The notes beneath the pieces were generated by a model. That model did not search any database and was not told the origin of the DNA. It saw only the letters and a program-made list of their open reading frames with translations. A stretch of 47,965 nt of DNA from Streptomyces sp. ISL-36. GTDB taxonomy: Bacteria; Actinomycetota; Actinomycetes; Streptomycetales; Streptomycetaceae. This document shows, in pieces, positions 1 through 10,600 of this stretch (its first letter is position 1; the number at the start of each line of letters is the position of its first letter). The translations under genes were made by a program, and so were the position numbers. The stretch lies in the NCBI RefSeq assembly GCF_018614205.1, contig NZ_JAGGOS010000063.1, positions 1-47,965 on the forward strand. Reading direction: 5' to 3'.

Positions 1-4
1 GCCC

Positions 5-1339
5 TTGAGCAGCGACGCGATCCACGACGATCTGGACCAGCGCGCCGAGAAGGTGGCGGCTCAGGTCGTCGCCTGGCGCCGGCATCTGCACCGGAACCCC
101 GAACTCTCCAACCGTGAGGTCGGGACGGCCCGGCTGGTCGCCGACCATCTGCGTGCCCTGGACCTGGACGAGGTCCGTACCGGGATCGCCGGACACGGTG
201 TCGTCGGCGTCCTGCGGGGCGGCGCCGCGGGGGGACGGGTGGCGGCGCTGCGGGCGGACATGGACGCCCTGCCCGTCCAGGACCTGTGCGGCGCGGAGTT
301 CGCCTCGAAGGCCGTGGACGCCGACTATCCCGGTGGCCCGTTCCCCGTCTCGCACGCCTGTGGCCACGACTGCCACACCGCGATGCTCATGGGCGCCGCC
401 ACCATACTCGCGGGGGTACGCGAACGGCTGCCGGGGACGGTGCTGTTCGTCTTCCAGCCCGCCGAGGAGGGTCCGCCGGTCACCGAGCAGGGCGGCGCCG
501 GGGCGATGGTCGACGCGGGGGCCTTCACCGACCCGGTGCCGACGATGGTGTTCGGGATGCATGTCACGCCCTACCCGAAGGGGTACGTCGGCTACCGCGT
601 GGGGAACCAGTACGGCGCCTCGACCTTGGTCAGAGTCGTGATCACCGGCAGGCAGGTGCACGGCTCCACGCCCTGGCAGGGCATCGATCCGATGCCGGCG
701 GCGGGCGCGGTCCTGACCGGCATCGGCCAGCTGTACCGGCAGGTCTCCGCCTTCGACCCGATCACGGTGTCCATCGGCCACGTCGAGGACGTGGGACGGT
801 TCAACATCATCGGCGAGACCGTGACCCTGTGGGGCACCGTCCGCTGCGCGGTCGAGTCGGACATGGCCGAGGTGCAGCGGCGGCTGACCACACTGGCCGA
901 GCACACGGCGGCGGCCTACAACGCCACGGCCTGTGTCGAGTACCTCCAGGCCGTTCCGCCGGTGCACAACAGCGCGGAGTGGGTCGCGGCCGGGCTGCCG
1001 ACGATCCGCCGGGTGGTGGGAGAGGAGCGGACGGTGGAGACCGGGGCCACGCTCGGCTATGACGACGTGTCGGAGTTCGTGAACCGCTTCGGTGGGCTGT
1101 ACGTGATGCTGGGCGTCCAGGACGCCTCACTGGACGAGGACGGCCGTCCGGTCCCGCTCCCGGACGGCCGCGGTCTGGTCACCAACCACAACCCGCGCTT
1201 CTACGCCGACGACGACACGCTGGTCACGGGTGTCCGTCTGCACGCGCACCTGGCGTACGACCACCTCGCGGGCACGGTGGTCCCCGGTGGCGGGGCGGCG
1301 CCCGGTCAGTCGGGGCGTCTGCGCAGGGCGCCGAGGTAG
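5..1339 (+). CDS. M20-family metallo-amidohydrolase, possibly 5'-partial
   Basis: This looks like a cytoplasmic amidohydrolase of the M20/aminoacylase-1 family (hippurate or N-acyl-amino-acid hydrolase type), which removes acyl groups with a di-metal centre. Visible motifs are WRRHLHRNPELS near residue 25, ALRADMDALP near 81-90, HACGHD (H117, C119, H121, D122) as metal ligands, and FQPAEEG with the catalytic Glu154/155. The central dimerisation domain carries the usual STPWQGIDP stretch. At 444 residues it has normal family length. The TTG at position 5 is only the first available start: the frame is open to the window edge, so the true start may lie upstream. The 3' end overlaps the convergent DMT permease gene by 34 bp. 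The true substrate cannot be told from sequence. Confidence 0.9.
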   Translation: MSSDAIHDDLDQRAEKVAAQVVAWRRHLHRNPELSNREVGTARLVADHLRALDLDEVRTGIAGHGVVGVLRGGAAGGRVAALRADMDALPVQDLCGAEFASKAVDADYPGGPFPVSHACGHDCHTAMLMGAATILAGVRERLPGTVLFVFQPAEEGPPVTEQGGAGAMVDAGAFTDPVPTMVFGMHVTPYPKGYVGYRVGNQYGASTLVRVVITGRQVHGSTPWQGIDPMPAAGAVLTGIGQLYRQVSAFDPITVSIGHVEDVGRFNIIGETVTLWGTVRCAVESDMAEVQRRLTTLAEHTAAAYNATACVEYLQAVPPVHNSAEWVAAGLPTIRRVVGEERTVETGATLGYDDVSEFVNRFGGLYVMLGVQDASLDEDGRPVPLPDGRGLVTNHNPRFYADDDTLVTGVRLHAHLAYDHLAGTVVPGGGAAPGQSGRLRRAPR

Positions 1340-2226
1340 ACACCGAGGAGGATCAGCGGGGTGCCGATCAGCAGCCACCGCGTGAGGGGCTCGTCGTCGA
1401 GCCAGGCCGACAGCACGAGGGTGACGACCGGGACGACCACGAAGACGTACGAGGCCCGCGACGCGTCCCATCGGTGGACGACGAACAGATAGAGGACGAA
1501 GGTCAGGACCGAACCGCCGACGACGAGGTAGACCAGCGCCCACCAGGTCGCCGCGCGGTCCGGGAGCCGCCAGGTGTCGCCGGCCGCGAGCGAGCCGGCG
1601 AACAGCAGGACGGCGGCTGCCGTCATGCCCACCGCGTTCATCGTCACCGCGTGCACCCTCGGCAGCCGTCGCACCAGCACGGTGGCCTGTGCGAACGACA
1701 GCACGCTGCCGAGGAGCGCCAGGAAGGACAGCACCGGCACATCGCCCTGCGGCGGGGCGCGTGAGATGACGGCGACGCCCGCCGCGGCGAAGAGGGTGCC
1801 GACGGCCGCCATGAGCCGGAACCGTTCCAGTCGCTGCGCCACCGCGAGCAGCAGGGTGGCCAGCGGGACCAGGGACAGGATGGTCTGGCCGAGCCCGGCA
1901 TGGATGCGGACGAGCGCGTAGTACCCGAGCGCGAACGGCACACCGAAGTTGAGCACGCCGAAGAGGACGGATCCGGCGAGCGCCCTGCCGCGCGGGAACT
2001 CCAGCCTCCGTACGGCCACCAAGGCCAGGAGCAGCAGCGCGGCGGCGCCGAAGCGTACGGCCGCGCCCCACAGCGGATCCAGTTCACGGTTGCTGAATCG
2101 GACGCCGACCGCGTTGCCGCCGGCGAGGACCGAGGTGGCGAGGAACGCGGCGAGCGTCACGCGGTCTGCGGCACGCTGCACCGGTTCACCGTAAACCGCG
2201 GCGGTTCCCCGACCCGGCCGGGACAC
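1306..2226 (-). CDS. EamA/DMT-superfamily permease
   Basis: A drug/metabolite transporter-type membrane protein of 306 residues with about ten hydrophobic helices arranged as two EamA repeats (roughly residues 25-155 and 165-300). The second repeat ends in LLIGTPLILLGVYLGALRRR, a typical EamA C-terminus with a positive cytoplasmic tail. Family members export amino acids, nucleosides or small metabolites, and nothing here fixes the substrate. The gene is convergent with the amidohydrolase (34-bp overlap). It is divergent from a truncated MFS gene, so its upstream region may have been altered by that deletion. Start GTG/ATG choice is uncertain; the first residues (MSRPGRGTAAVYG) may be non-native, with the real start further in. 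Confidence 0.9.
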   Translation of the reverse strand: MSRPGRGTAAVYGEPVQRAADRVTLAAFLATSVLAGGNAVGVRFSNRELDPLWGAAVRFGAAALLLLALVAVRRLEFPRGRALAGSVLFGVLNFGVPFALGYYALVRIHAGLGQTILSLVPLATLLLAVAQRLERFRLMAAVGTLFAAAGVAVISRAPPQGDVPVLSFLALLGSVLSFAQATVLVRRLPRVHAVTMNAVGMTAAAVLLFAGSLAAGDTWRLPDRAATWWALVYLVVGGSVLTFVLYLFVVHRWDASRASYVFVVVPVVTLVLSAWLDDEPLTRWLLIGTPLILLGVYLGALRRRPD

Positions 2227-2263
2227 GCCCGCCGGGCGGGCTCAGCGCTGTGCGCCGACGGCC

Positions 2264-3259
2264 TCGGCAAAGGATCTGAAACTCCTCGTCGCCGCGGCGG
2301 CGCCGAACCTCCTCGCCCTCACGCTCGCGACCCTCGCGCTCTCCACGACGACGGTCCTACCCCAGGTCCTCACACCGGTGGCGGCCGCACTCGCCGGGCC
2401 GGGGCGGCGCGGCCGCGCCGTCGGCACCCTCGGCCTCGGGCTCACGCTGGGCTCGACCGTCTCCCGTACCGTCTCGGGGGCGGTCGCCGACGCCGGGGGG
2501 ACCTGGCGCACGGCCTATCTGGTGGCCGCCGTGGCCACGGCCGCCCTGCTCCTCCTCCTGCCGCGCGCCCTGCCCGAGCGGGCGGGTACGGCCGGACACC
2601 GGTTGCCGTACCCCAAGCTGCTCGCGAGCCTGCCCCGGCTGCTCGTCGACCACCACGAGGTGCGCGTGTCGGCGGCGATCGGGGCGGCGGTCTTCGCCGC
2701 GTACAGCGTCTTCTGGGCGACGCTCGCCTTTCATCTGGCGACGCTCGGGTTCGGTCCGGGAATGGCGGGACTCTTCGGGCTGCTGAGCGCACCCGGCGCG
2801 CTGCTGTCGGCGTACGCGGGCCGGCTCACCGACCGCTTCGGCGCGTCGGCGGTCAACGTCTGGTCGCTGCTCTGCCTCACCGCCTCACCGGCCGTCATCG
2901 GGCTCGGCGCACGCTCACCCCTGGCCCTGGTCATCGGCGCGAACCTGCTGGTCCTGGGCACCAGCGGGAGCCAGGTGGCCAATCAGGCGCGGATCTTCGG
3001 CCTCGGTCCCTCGGTCGCCGCCCGCGTGAACACCGTCTTCATGCTCTCCTCCTTCGGCGGCGGCGCGCTCGGCTCGCTCACGTCGGTGTGGCTGTACGGG
3101 GCGTACGGCTGGACGGCGGCGGTCCTGGCCGCGGCGGGTTTCACGGCCGTGGCCGCTCTGGTGGTCGCGGCGGCGGCACGGCGTCGGGTCCCGAGTTGCG
3201 TCCCGCGTGACACGCGCGAGGCTGGGACTCACGACCCGCGCACCCCGCAGGGAGAAACG
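2264..3259 (+). pseudogene. MFS transporter, 5'-truncated and without its own stop
   Basis: The translation from 2264 (AKDLKLLVAAAAPNLLALTL...) enters the MFS fold at about helix 3. The motif GRRGRAVGTLGLGLTLG and then SRTVSGAVADAGG are typical of bacterial MFS efflux pumps, but helices 1-2 and the conserved first loop are absent. No ATG, GTG or TTG occurs in this frame between the upstream stop at 2192-2194 and GTG 2378. About 70-80 N-terminal residues therefore seem deleted. At the other end the frame does not stop after the last helix (VVAAAARRRVP); it continues in frame into the cupin ATG at 3260. I read this as a decayed transporter. An alternative is a functional short protein from GTG 2378 fused to the cupin, which I consider less likely because half-MFS proteins rarely fold. 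Confidence 0.65.
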
Positions 3260-3577
3260 ATGCAGGATCTCGCAGGCCTCGCCGACGAACACCTGGCCAA
3301 GGCGCACGCCGACGCGCACGGCCGGAGCGCCCATCTGGTGGTCCACGACGGAGTGCTCCGGCAGAGCGTCATCGCCCTGGTCTCCGGCACGACACTCGAC
3401 GAGCACAACGCCCCGCCGGCCGCGAGCCTGCAGGTGTTGCGGGGCCGGGTACGCCTGACGGCGGCGGACCGGTCGGAGGACCTGTCGGTGGGCGAACTGC
3501 GGATGCTCCCCAAGGAACGGCACGGCCTCACCGCCCTGGAGGACGCCGTCGTCCTGCTGACCGCGGTCAACGACTAG
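3260..3577 (+). CDS. small cupin-domain protein
   Basis: A 105-residue single-domain cupin. The middle (LVSGTTLDEHNAPPAASLQVLRGRVRL, then VGELRMLPKERHGLTALEDAVVLLT) matches the small cupins common in Streptomyces, although the metal-binding HxH(X)E pattern is incomplete. The start ATG 3260 is supported by the Shine-Dalgarno GGGAGAA a few bases upstream. The codon frame is continuous with the MFS remnant upstream, with no stop between them, so a read-through MFS-cupin polypeptide is possible. Its stop codon shares the four bases CTAG with the stop of the convergent RhiA-like pseudogene. Likely cytoplasmic; ligand unknown. Confidence 0.75.
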   Translation: MQDLAGLADEHLAKAHADAHGRSAHLVVHDGVLRQSVIALVSGTTLDEHNAPPAASLQVLRGRVRLTAADRSEDLSVGELRMLPKERHGLTALEDAVVLLTAVND

Positions 3578-4299
3578 GCGACACTCACGGTCCACACGTC
3601 GTCCGGCTCGAGGGTGGCCTGCATCGAGAGCGTGCCCTCCAAGGGGACTTCGGCCTCCTGGGTGATCTCCTCGACGTCCAGCACCTCGCCCGCCCGAAAG
3701 GTGCCGGCCGTGATCCAGTACTCGGGATGCGGCGTGAACCGCAGGTTCGCGCCGGGCTCCGCCTGGGCCACGAAGACCGAGGAGTCGTCCATGCCGATGC
3801 CCACGGACGCGGTCCCGTCCGGCACGTCCGAAAGAACGTCGATCTCGAGGGCGCCGACCGGAGTGTTCCCACCCGCGGCCACGAACCCGTAGTTTCCGTT
3901 GCTGAAGCCGAACCCGGTCCGGTTCCGGGGCGGGTTGTCCGGGTCGGCGGCCATCTGGTCCCACGGCACGAAGTAGCCGCCGCTCGTGAGCCGGCCGGTC
4001 AAGCCCCAGACGAAGCCGTAGTCCACGGTCCATGTGAACGTCACGGTCTTACCCGGCCAGGCAGGCGCCGTCATCCAGGCGAGCGACATCGCACCCGGGA
4101 CGCCGAGGTCGACCGCCTTCTGGTACAGGCAGAAGTCCTGGAACTGCGTCGACAGGTTGGCGGCGTTGAGGCTCTACGTCGCCGCCGCGGCGGGCTGCAC
4201 GCTGACGACGGAGGGTACGACGAGGGCGCCGACGCTCGCGGCACCGGCCACGAGGAACCGCCGCCGGGAGAGCGCGGGGCCCTGGTCGTGAGGTGACAC
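3574..4299 (-). pseudogene. RhiA-like Tat-exported protein with an in-frame TAG after the signal peptide
   Basis: Reading the minus strand from GTG 4299, which is preceded by AAGGAGG at good spacing, gives a Tat signal peptide: SRRRFLVAGA, a hydrophobic stretch, then QPAAAAT at residues 35-41. Codon 42 is TAG (4174-4176). The same frame then continues without further stops to 3574, encoding SLNAANLSTQFQDFCLYQKA, MSLAWMTAPAWPGKTVTFTW and TVDYGFVWG. From memory these resemble RhiA, a quorum-regulated rhizosphere protein of Rhizobium whose biochemical role is unknown. A CAG-to-TAG change would explain the stop. An internal ATG at 4089 could yield a 171-residue product, but it would lack the export signal. 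I call it a nonsense pseudogene; suppression or a sequencing error remain possible. Confidence 0.7.
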
Positions 4300-4576
4300 G
4301 CCTGCCTCCTTCGCATGCTGGAAGTCGACCACCAGACTGGCCACCGGAGCCGTGCCAGAACGGGTGATCGACGTGTCGGTCGTCCGGACAGTCCCGCATC
4401 TTCACCCGCCGGTGGATCGCGGCGGCACGGAACGCAACACCGTCGGACGAGCAACCGACCGGCACATGGCCGGTCGGCGACGACCTGACGCCAGGCCGCC
4501 GAAGCGTGAGGCACATCACCCGTCCGACGGCTTGCGCGTTGTCGATCTTGAAAGGCATTGTTCCCGTTTCGCACCT
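4300..4576. other. intergenic region without a supported gene
   Basis: Between the RhiA-like gene and the RHS promoter. Reading frames of 79-169 codons cross it on both strands. None has a Shine-Dalgarno, a hydrophobic or domain signature, or normal Streptomyces codon bias, so I annotate no gene. The base composition falls towards the right end (4545-4625), consistent with a promoter region. Confidence 0.5.
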
Positions 4577-4619
4577 TTGATTCCTCGATAGGTTCCCTTA
4601 TGCATCACATAAGTGATGC
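4577..4619 (+). promoter_or_regulatory. putative promoter and 7-bp inverted repeat upstream of the RHS gene
   Basis: TTGATT (4577-4582) and TATGCA (4599-4604), spaced 16 bp, resemble -35 and -10 elements. Overlapping the -10 is a perfect inverted repeat, GCATCAC (4602-4608), ATAA, GTGATGC (4613-4619). The dyad covers the GTG 4613 and ATG 4616 codons, arguing that these are not the translation start and that the site is an operator. A transcript from about 4611 would give a leader of about 35 nt before ATG 4646. No adjacent regulator gene is obvious. Confidence 0.4.
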
Positions 4620-4645
4620 CTATGAAGGCAACAGACCGAGGAATC

Positions 4646-7600
4646 ATGACGATTCACATACCCGCGCCCGATGAGCGCGGGCGCCTCCGGTCCGGGGGGA
4701 GCCTGCGCTACGTCGCGGGCAGCCTGACCCTGGCTCTGGCCATGGGGTTGATCAACGGCGCGGAAGCGACGGCGGCCACCGCCGATACGGTCGCCGCACC
4801 GCAGCAGACCGTGACGCAGGCCGCGGACATCGCGTCCGCACGTGTCGCCGCCCGCCTGTCGGGCAAGCCCGTCGAGGCGTTGTCGGAACGCACCGGAACG
4901 TCCACGACCTGGGTGAACAAGGACGGTTCGCTCACCACGGAGATCTCCGCCGGACCCGTCCGGTTCAAGGACGAGCTCACCGGCCAGTGGCGGGACGTCA
5001 ACCTCGACCTGGTCACCGGTCCGGACGGTTCCGTGGAGTCGGTGGCCCACCCCGAGGGGCTGAAGCTGACCGGCGGGACCGGCGCTCCGGCACCGTCGCT
5101 GCGTGCGGGCCAGCAGGGCAAGGCCGTCGACCTGGTCACCCTCGGCGAGGGTGACGAGCAGATCACCCTCCAGTGGAAGGGCGGCCTGCCCGCACCGAAG
5201 CTGGCGGGCACGCGCGCCGAGTACGTCAACGCCGTCCCGGGCGCGGACGTCGTCGTCGAGGCGACCCGTACCGGCTTCGAGCAGTTCGTCGAGATCAAGC
5301 AGAAGCCGGCCACCGAGGGGTACACCTACACGCTGCCCCTGCGGGCCAAGGGCCTGAAGGCCACTCAGCAGGCCGACGGCAGCGTGCTGTTCACCGACAG
5401 GAAGAACAAGAAGCGGGCGCTGATGCCCGCCCCGGTGATGTGGGACTCCACCGTCGACCCGGCCTCCGGTGAGCACACACGTACGGTGCCGGTGGCGATG
5501 AAGGTCGTCCAGAAGGGTGCGACCGTCGACCTGGTCGTCACTCCGGACGCGACATTCCTCGCCGACCCGAAGACCCGGTATCCGGTGACGGTCGACCCGT
5601 CGACCTCCTCGCTGGGCAACCTCTTCGACACCTACGTCCAGCAGGGCGTCACGTACGACACCTCCGCCGAGACCGAGCTCGACTTCGGCAACCCCGGCAC
5701 CAAGAACGCCGACGGCACGCCGCGCACGGCACAGACCTACATCACCTGGAACAGCGCTCCGGTCTCCGACGCCATGGTCTCCAGCGCCAAGCTGTCGCTG
5801 TGGAACTTCCACTCCGGCAACAACGCGGACTGTGGTGCGAAGCCGTGGGAGGTCTGGTCGGCGAACAACGCGAACACCGCCTCGCGCTGGACCAACCGCC
5901 CCACCATGGCGGCCAAGTACGCCACCTCCACCGAGACCCGGGGCAACACGAGCTGCTCCACGCAGCCGGACGGCTGGGTCAACGCGGACGTCACGAGCCT
6001 GGTCCAGCACTGGGCCAACAACAAGTGGTCGACGGCCGGCATGGGCGTCCGCGCCACCGACGAGAGCACCGTGGCGGGCTGGAAGAGGGTCAACTCCGCC
6101 AACGCGGCCGCCAACCCGCCGAAGCTGGTCGTCACCTACAACTACCGGCCGCGCACCGGCACGAAGCAGGAAGCCGGCCCGCCGTACTTCTCCTACAGCG
6201 GCTCCTACGTCGTGAACTCCCAGACGCCCACGTTGCGGGACACGTTCGTCGACGCCAACGGTGACAAGGTCAACGGAACGTTCCAGATCTTCGACACGGC
6301 GACCAACGCCCAGGTCGGCGACGTCCTGGTCTCACCGTGGGTCTCCTCGGGCCAGGTCGCCTCGGTGACCGTCCCGGCCGGAGTCCTGGCCAACGGCAAG
6401 ACCTACCAGTTCCGCACCTCGCCCTACGACGGCGTGCACTACAACCTCGGCTGGTCGGCGTGGAAGACGTTCACCGTCGACACCACGGCGCCGTCCGCCC
6501 CGACCGGCATCACGTCGACGGACTACCCGTCCACCGCCTGGGTCAAGGGCGCGGGCCAGCCAGGCACCTTCACCGTCACACCGCCCGCCACCGACCACAA
6601 CTGGCTCGAGTGGTCCCTCGACGGCGTGAACTGGACGAAGGTCGCGACCGGCGGCGCCACGGGCGCCAAGGCGATCTCGGTCACCCCGCCCAAGAACGGC
6701 ACGCACACCCTCCAGGTGCGTGCGGCCGACAAGGCGGACAACAAGTCCGAGGCGATCAGCCACACCTTCCACGCGGGCCCCGGCGGCTTCGTCCAGCCCA
6801 GCGAGGGTGAGCGCACCGCGCGCCGGCTGCCGTTGGTCGCCGAGGCGGACGGCGCCAGGTACACCAGCGTGTCGTTCTCCTGGCGGCGCTCCGAGGCCGA
6901 CGCATGGGTGACCATCCCGACGGGCCAGGTGAGTTCCGCCGGCACCCCGCTGACCGCATGGCCCGTGCCGATGACGGGCGGCAGGAACGCCGCCCTCGTC
7001 TGGAACGCCACCGACACCGTCGACCCCGACGGCACCGTCCAGATCAAGGCTGATTTCACCGGCCCCGACTCCGCGGCCGGTTCCACCGAACCCCTGACCG
7101 TGATCGTCGACCGCGACGCGAGCGGCGCGGCCACCGAGGAGGTGGGCCCCGGTTCGGTGAACCTGCTGACCGGCGACTACGAGCTCTCGGACACCGACGT
7201 GTCGGCCTTCGGCCTGTCCGTCACGCGTACCGCGTCCTCCCGCGAGCCGCTGAAGGCCGCGAGCCAGGAGGGCCAGGCGCCGATCTTCGGCAAGGAGTGG
7301 GTCTCCGGGACCGTCGCCGAGGCGACGGAATCGGAGTTCTCGCACATCCGCCGGATCTCCGACACCGCTCTCGCGGTGGTCGGCACCGAGGGCGAGGAGA
7401 CGTACTTCACCGCCAACGGGGCGAGGACCGGCTGGATCCCCGAGCCCGGTGCGGAGACTCTGACCCTCACCGGCAGTGTGACCGGTTCGTTCACGCTGAC
7501 CGACACCGAGGGCGCGGTCACCGCGTTCACCAGGTCCGGTACGGGGGCCACCACCTGGCAGGTCTCGTCCATCCTGCTGGACGGTCTGACCAACTCCACC

Positions 7601-10600
7601 ACCACCGTGGTCTCCGAGAACGTGACCGTCGACGGCAAGACGCTGGCCCGCCCCAAGCGGGTCATCGCCCCGACCTCCGCGGCGACCGCCGCCACGTGCA
7701 CGGCGACGCCGGCCACCAAGGGCTGCCGGGCGCTGGAGTTCGTCTACGCGACCGCCACGACGGCCACCGCCACCGCCTTCGGTGACATCACCGGCCAGGT
7801 GAAGGAGATCCGGCTGTGGTCCACGGAGCCCGGCACCGCGTCGGCGACCTCCCGGACCGTGCAGACCTACGCGTACGACGAGACGGGCCGACTGCGTCAG
7901 GCCTGGGACCCCCAGATCAGCCCGGCGCTGAAGACCGAGTACGGCTACGACGCGGCGGGCCGGGTCACCGGCCTGACGCCGGCCGGGGAACTGCCCTGGA
8001 CCTTCACCTACGGCACCGCGGGCAACTCGGCGACCGCCGGTGCGGGCATGCTGCTGAAGGCGTCCCGCTCCGGTCTCAAGGAGGGCACCGCGGACGTCGA
8101 GGAGTCCACCGCCACCACGTCCGTCGTCTACGACGTACCGCTGACCGGCACCACCGCCCCGTACCGGATGGGCGCGGCCGATGTGAAGGCCTGGGCCCAG
8201 CTGGACGCCCCGACCGACGCGACCGCCGTCTTCCCCGCCGACTCGGTCCCCGCCTCGCACGCCGGATCGAGCCTGGCCGCCTCCGCCTACACCCGCGCCA
8301 CGGTCACGTATCTGGGCGTCTCCGGTCGTTCGGTCAACACGGCTGAACCGGGCGGCTACATCGACACCACCGAGTACGACCGCTTCGGCAACACCGTGCG
8401 CAAGCTGACGTCGGGCAACCGGGCCGTCGCGCTCGGCACCACCGCCGCCGACCGGGCCGTCCAGGCCGACCTCGGCATCGGTCAGCTCACCAGCGCCGGC
8501 CGTGCCGAACTCCTGAGCACCCGGTCCCTCTACAACGAGACGGGCACACGTCACCTGGAGGACCTCGGCCCGCTGCGCCGTACCGAGCTCACCACGGACC
8601 TGAAGTCCGGCACCACCCTGCTGGTTCCGTCCGGCACCTCGGTGACGGCCCGGGACCGGACGGTCAACGAGTACGACGCCGGGCGCCCGACCGACGGCAC
8701 CGCCAAGGTCAAGGACCAGGTCACCAGGGCCACCTTCGGCGCCCAGGTGCGGGAGCACCCCACCGTCCTCGGTGAGGCCCGCGCCACGCAGACGGTCTAC
8801 GACTGGGCCAAGGGTCTGCCCGTCCGGACGGTCAAGGACCCGGGCGGCCTCGCGCTCACGACGACCACCGAGTACGACGAGCAGGGCCGCCTGACCAAGC
8901 AGCTGCCGCCGGGAGCCACCGGCACGGACGCCGCGACCCGCGTCACCACGTACTGGTCCGCCACGGGCACCGGCACCTGCCAGGGCCGCCCCGAGTGGGC
9001 CGACCTGGTCTGCTCCACCGGCCCGGCCGGCGCCGTCACCGGCGGCGGCGGCAACCCGGCACAACTGCCCACGTCCACCACCGAGTACGACTGGTGGGGC
9101 AACGCCGCCAAGGTCACCGAGACCGCAAACGGCGTCACCCGCACCACCACGACCACGCACGACGCGGCCGGTCGTCCCACGAAGGTGGCCGTCACCGGTG
9201 GCATCGGCGAGGCCGTGCCGGAGTCGACCACCCAGTACGACCCGGCCACCGGCCGGGCCGTGAAGACCGTCTCGCCGACCGGCGGCACGATCACCAAGGC
9301 GTTCGACAGGCTCGGCCGTCAGATCTCCTACACGGACGCCGACGGCGGTGTGACGACGACCGCGTACGATCTGCTGAACCGGCAGGTCAAGGTCGTCGAC
9401 AACGCGCCGTCGACCGTCACGTACACCTACGACCACGCGGCCGAGCCGCGCGGCCTCGCCACCAGGACCACCGACTCCGTCGCCGGTGTCTTCCAGACCG
9501 CCTACGACGCCGACGGCTCCATCAGCAGCGAGAAGCTGCCCGGCGGCTACACCCTCACCGTCGGTGAGGACACGACCGGTGCGCCGCTCGACCGGACGTA
9601 CACGCGGGACAGCGACGGAACCGTCGTCGCCTCCGACACGGTCACCCGGTCCGTGCACCGCCAGGTGACCAGCCACGCCGGCTGGTCCGACCAGGCCTAC
9701 CGCTACGACGCCGCCGGCCGCCTCGTCACCGTCGAGGACACCGCGGACACCGTCTGCACCAGGCGGAGCTACGCCTTCGACGGGCGCAGCAACCGCACGT
9801 CGCTGACCACCGCGGTCGGCAGCGCCGGCGCCGACTGCCCCACCACCGGAGGCACCTCCGCGGGCCACACCTACGACAGCGGTGACCGGCTCGTCGACTC
9901 CGGCTACACGTACGACGCGTTCGGCCGCACCACCGCCCTGCCCGGCGGCACCGTCGGCTACTACGCCAACGACCTGGCGCACCAGCAGACCGCTAACGGC
10001 GAGCGCCGGACGTGGACCCTGGACGCGGCGCTCCGCTTCCGCGCCTGGAAGACCGAGACCGGCGGCGGCACCACGTGGACCCAGACCGGTTCCCAGGTCA
10101 ACCACTACGACGGTGACGGCGACAACCCGCGTTGGATCACCGAGGACACCGCGACCGGCGCCCTGACCCGCAATGTCGAGTCGGCCTCCGGTGACCTCGC
10201 GGCCACCACGAGCAAGAGCGGCGACACCGTCCTCCAGCTCACCACCGTCCACGGTGACGTCGCGCTCCAGCTTCCGCTGAACGCCGGCGAAGCACCCGTC
10301 GTCCTCGACAGCGACGAGTACGGAAACCCCCGCAGCGGCCTGCAGGACACCCGCTACGACTGGCTGGGGGCCAAGCAGCGCTCCAGCGAGACGCCCAGCG
10401 GTCTCACGCTGATGGGCGCCCGGCTGTACGACCCGGCCATCGGCCGGTTCCACTCGATCGACCCGGTCCACGGCGGAAACTCCAACGCCTTCGAGTACTG
10501 CGACGCGGACCCGGTCAACTGCATCGACCTGGACGGCCGCGACGGAGGTCTCCAGGAGGCGTACGGGCTCGAGGGCCCGGAGACGCTGAGCAAGAAGGAG

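Noticed and set aside
4352..4591. 79-codon frame upstream of the RHS gene
   Set aside because: No Shine-Dalgarno, poor third-position GC bias and overlap with the promoter region.
4613..4646. GTG 4613 or ATG 4616 as start of the RHS gene
   Set aside because: Both are inside the inverted repeat and have no Shine-Dalgarno; ATG 4646 follows GAGGAA and gives a normal signal peptide.
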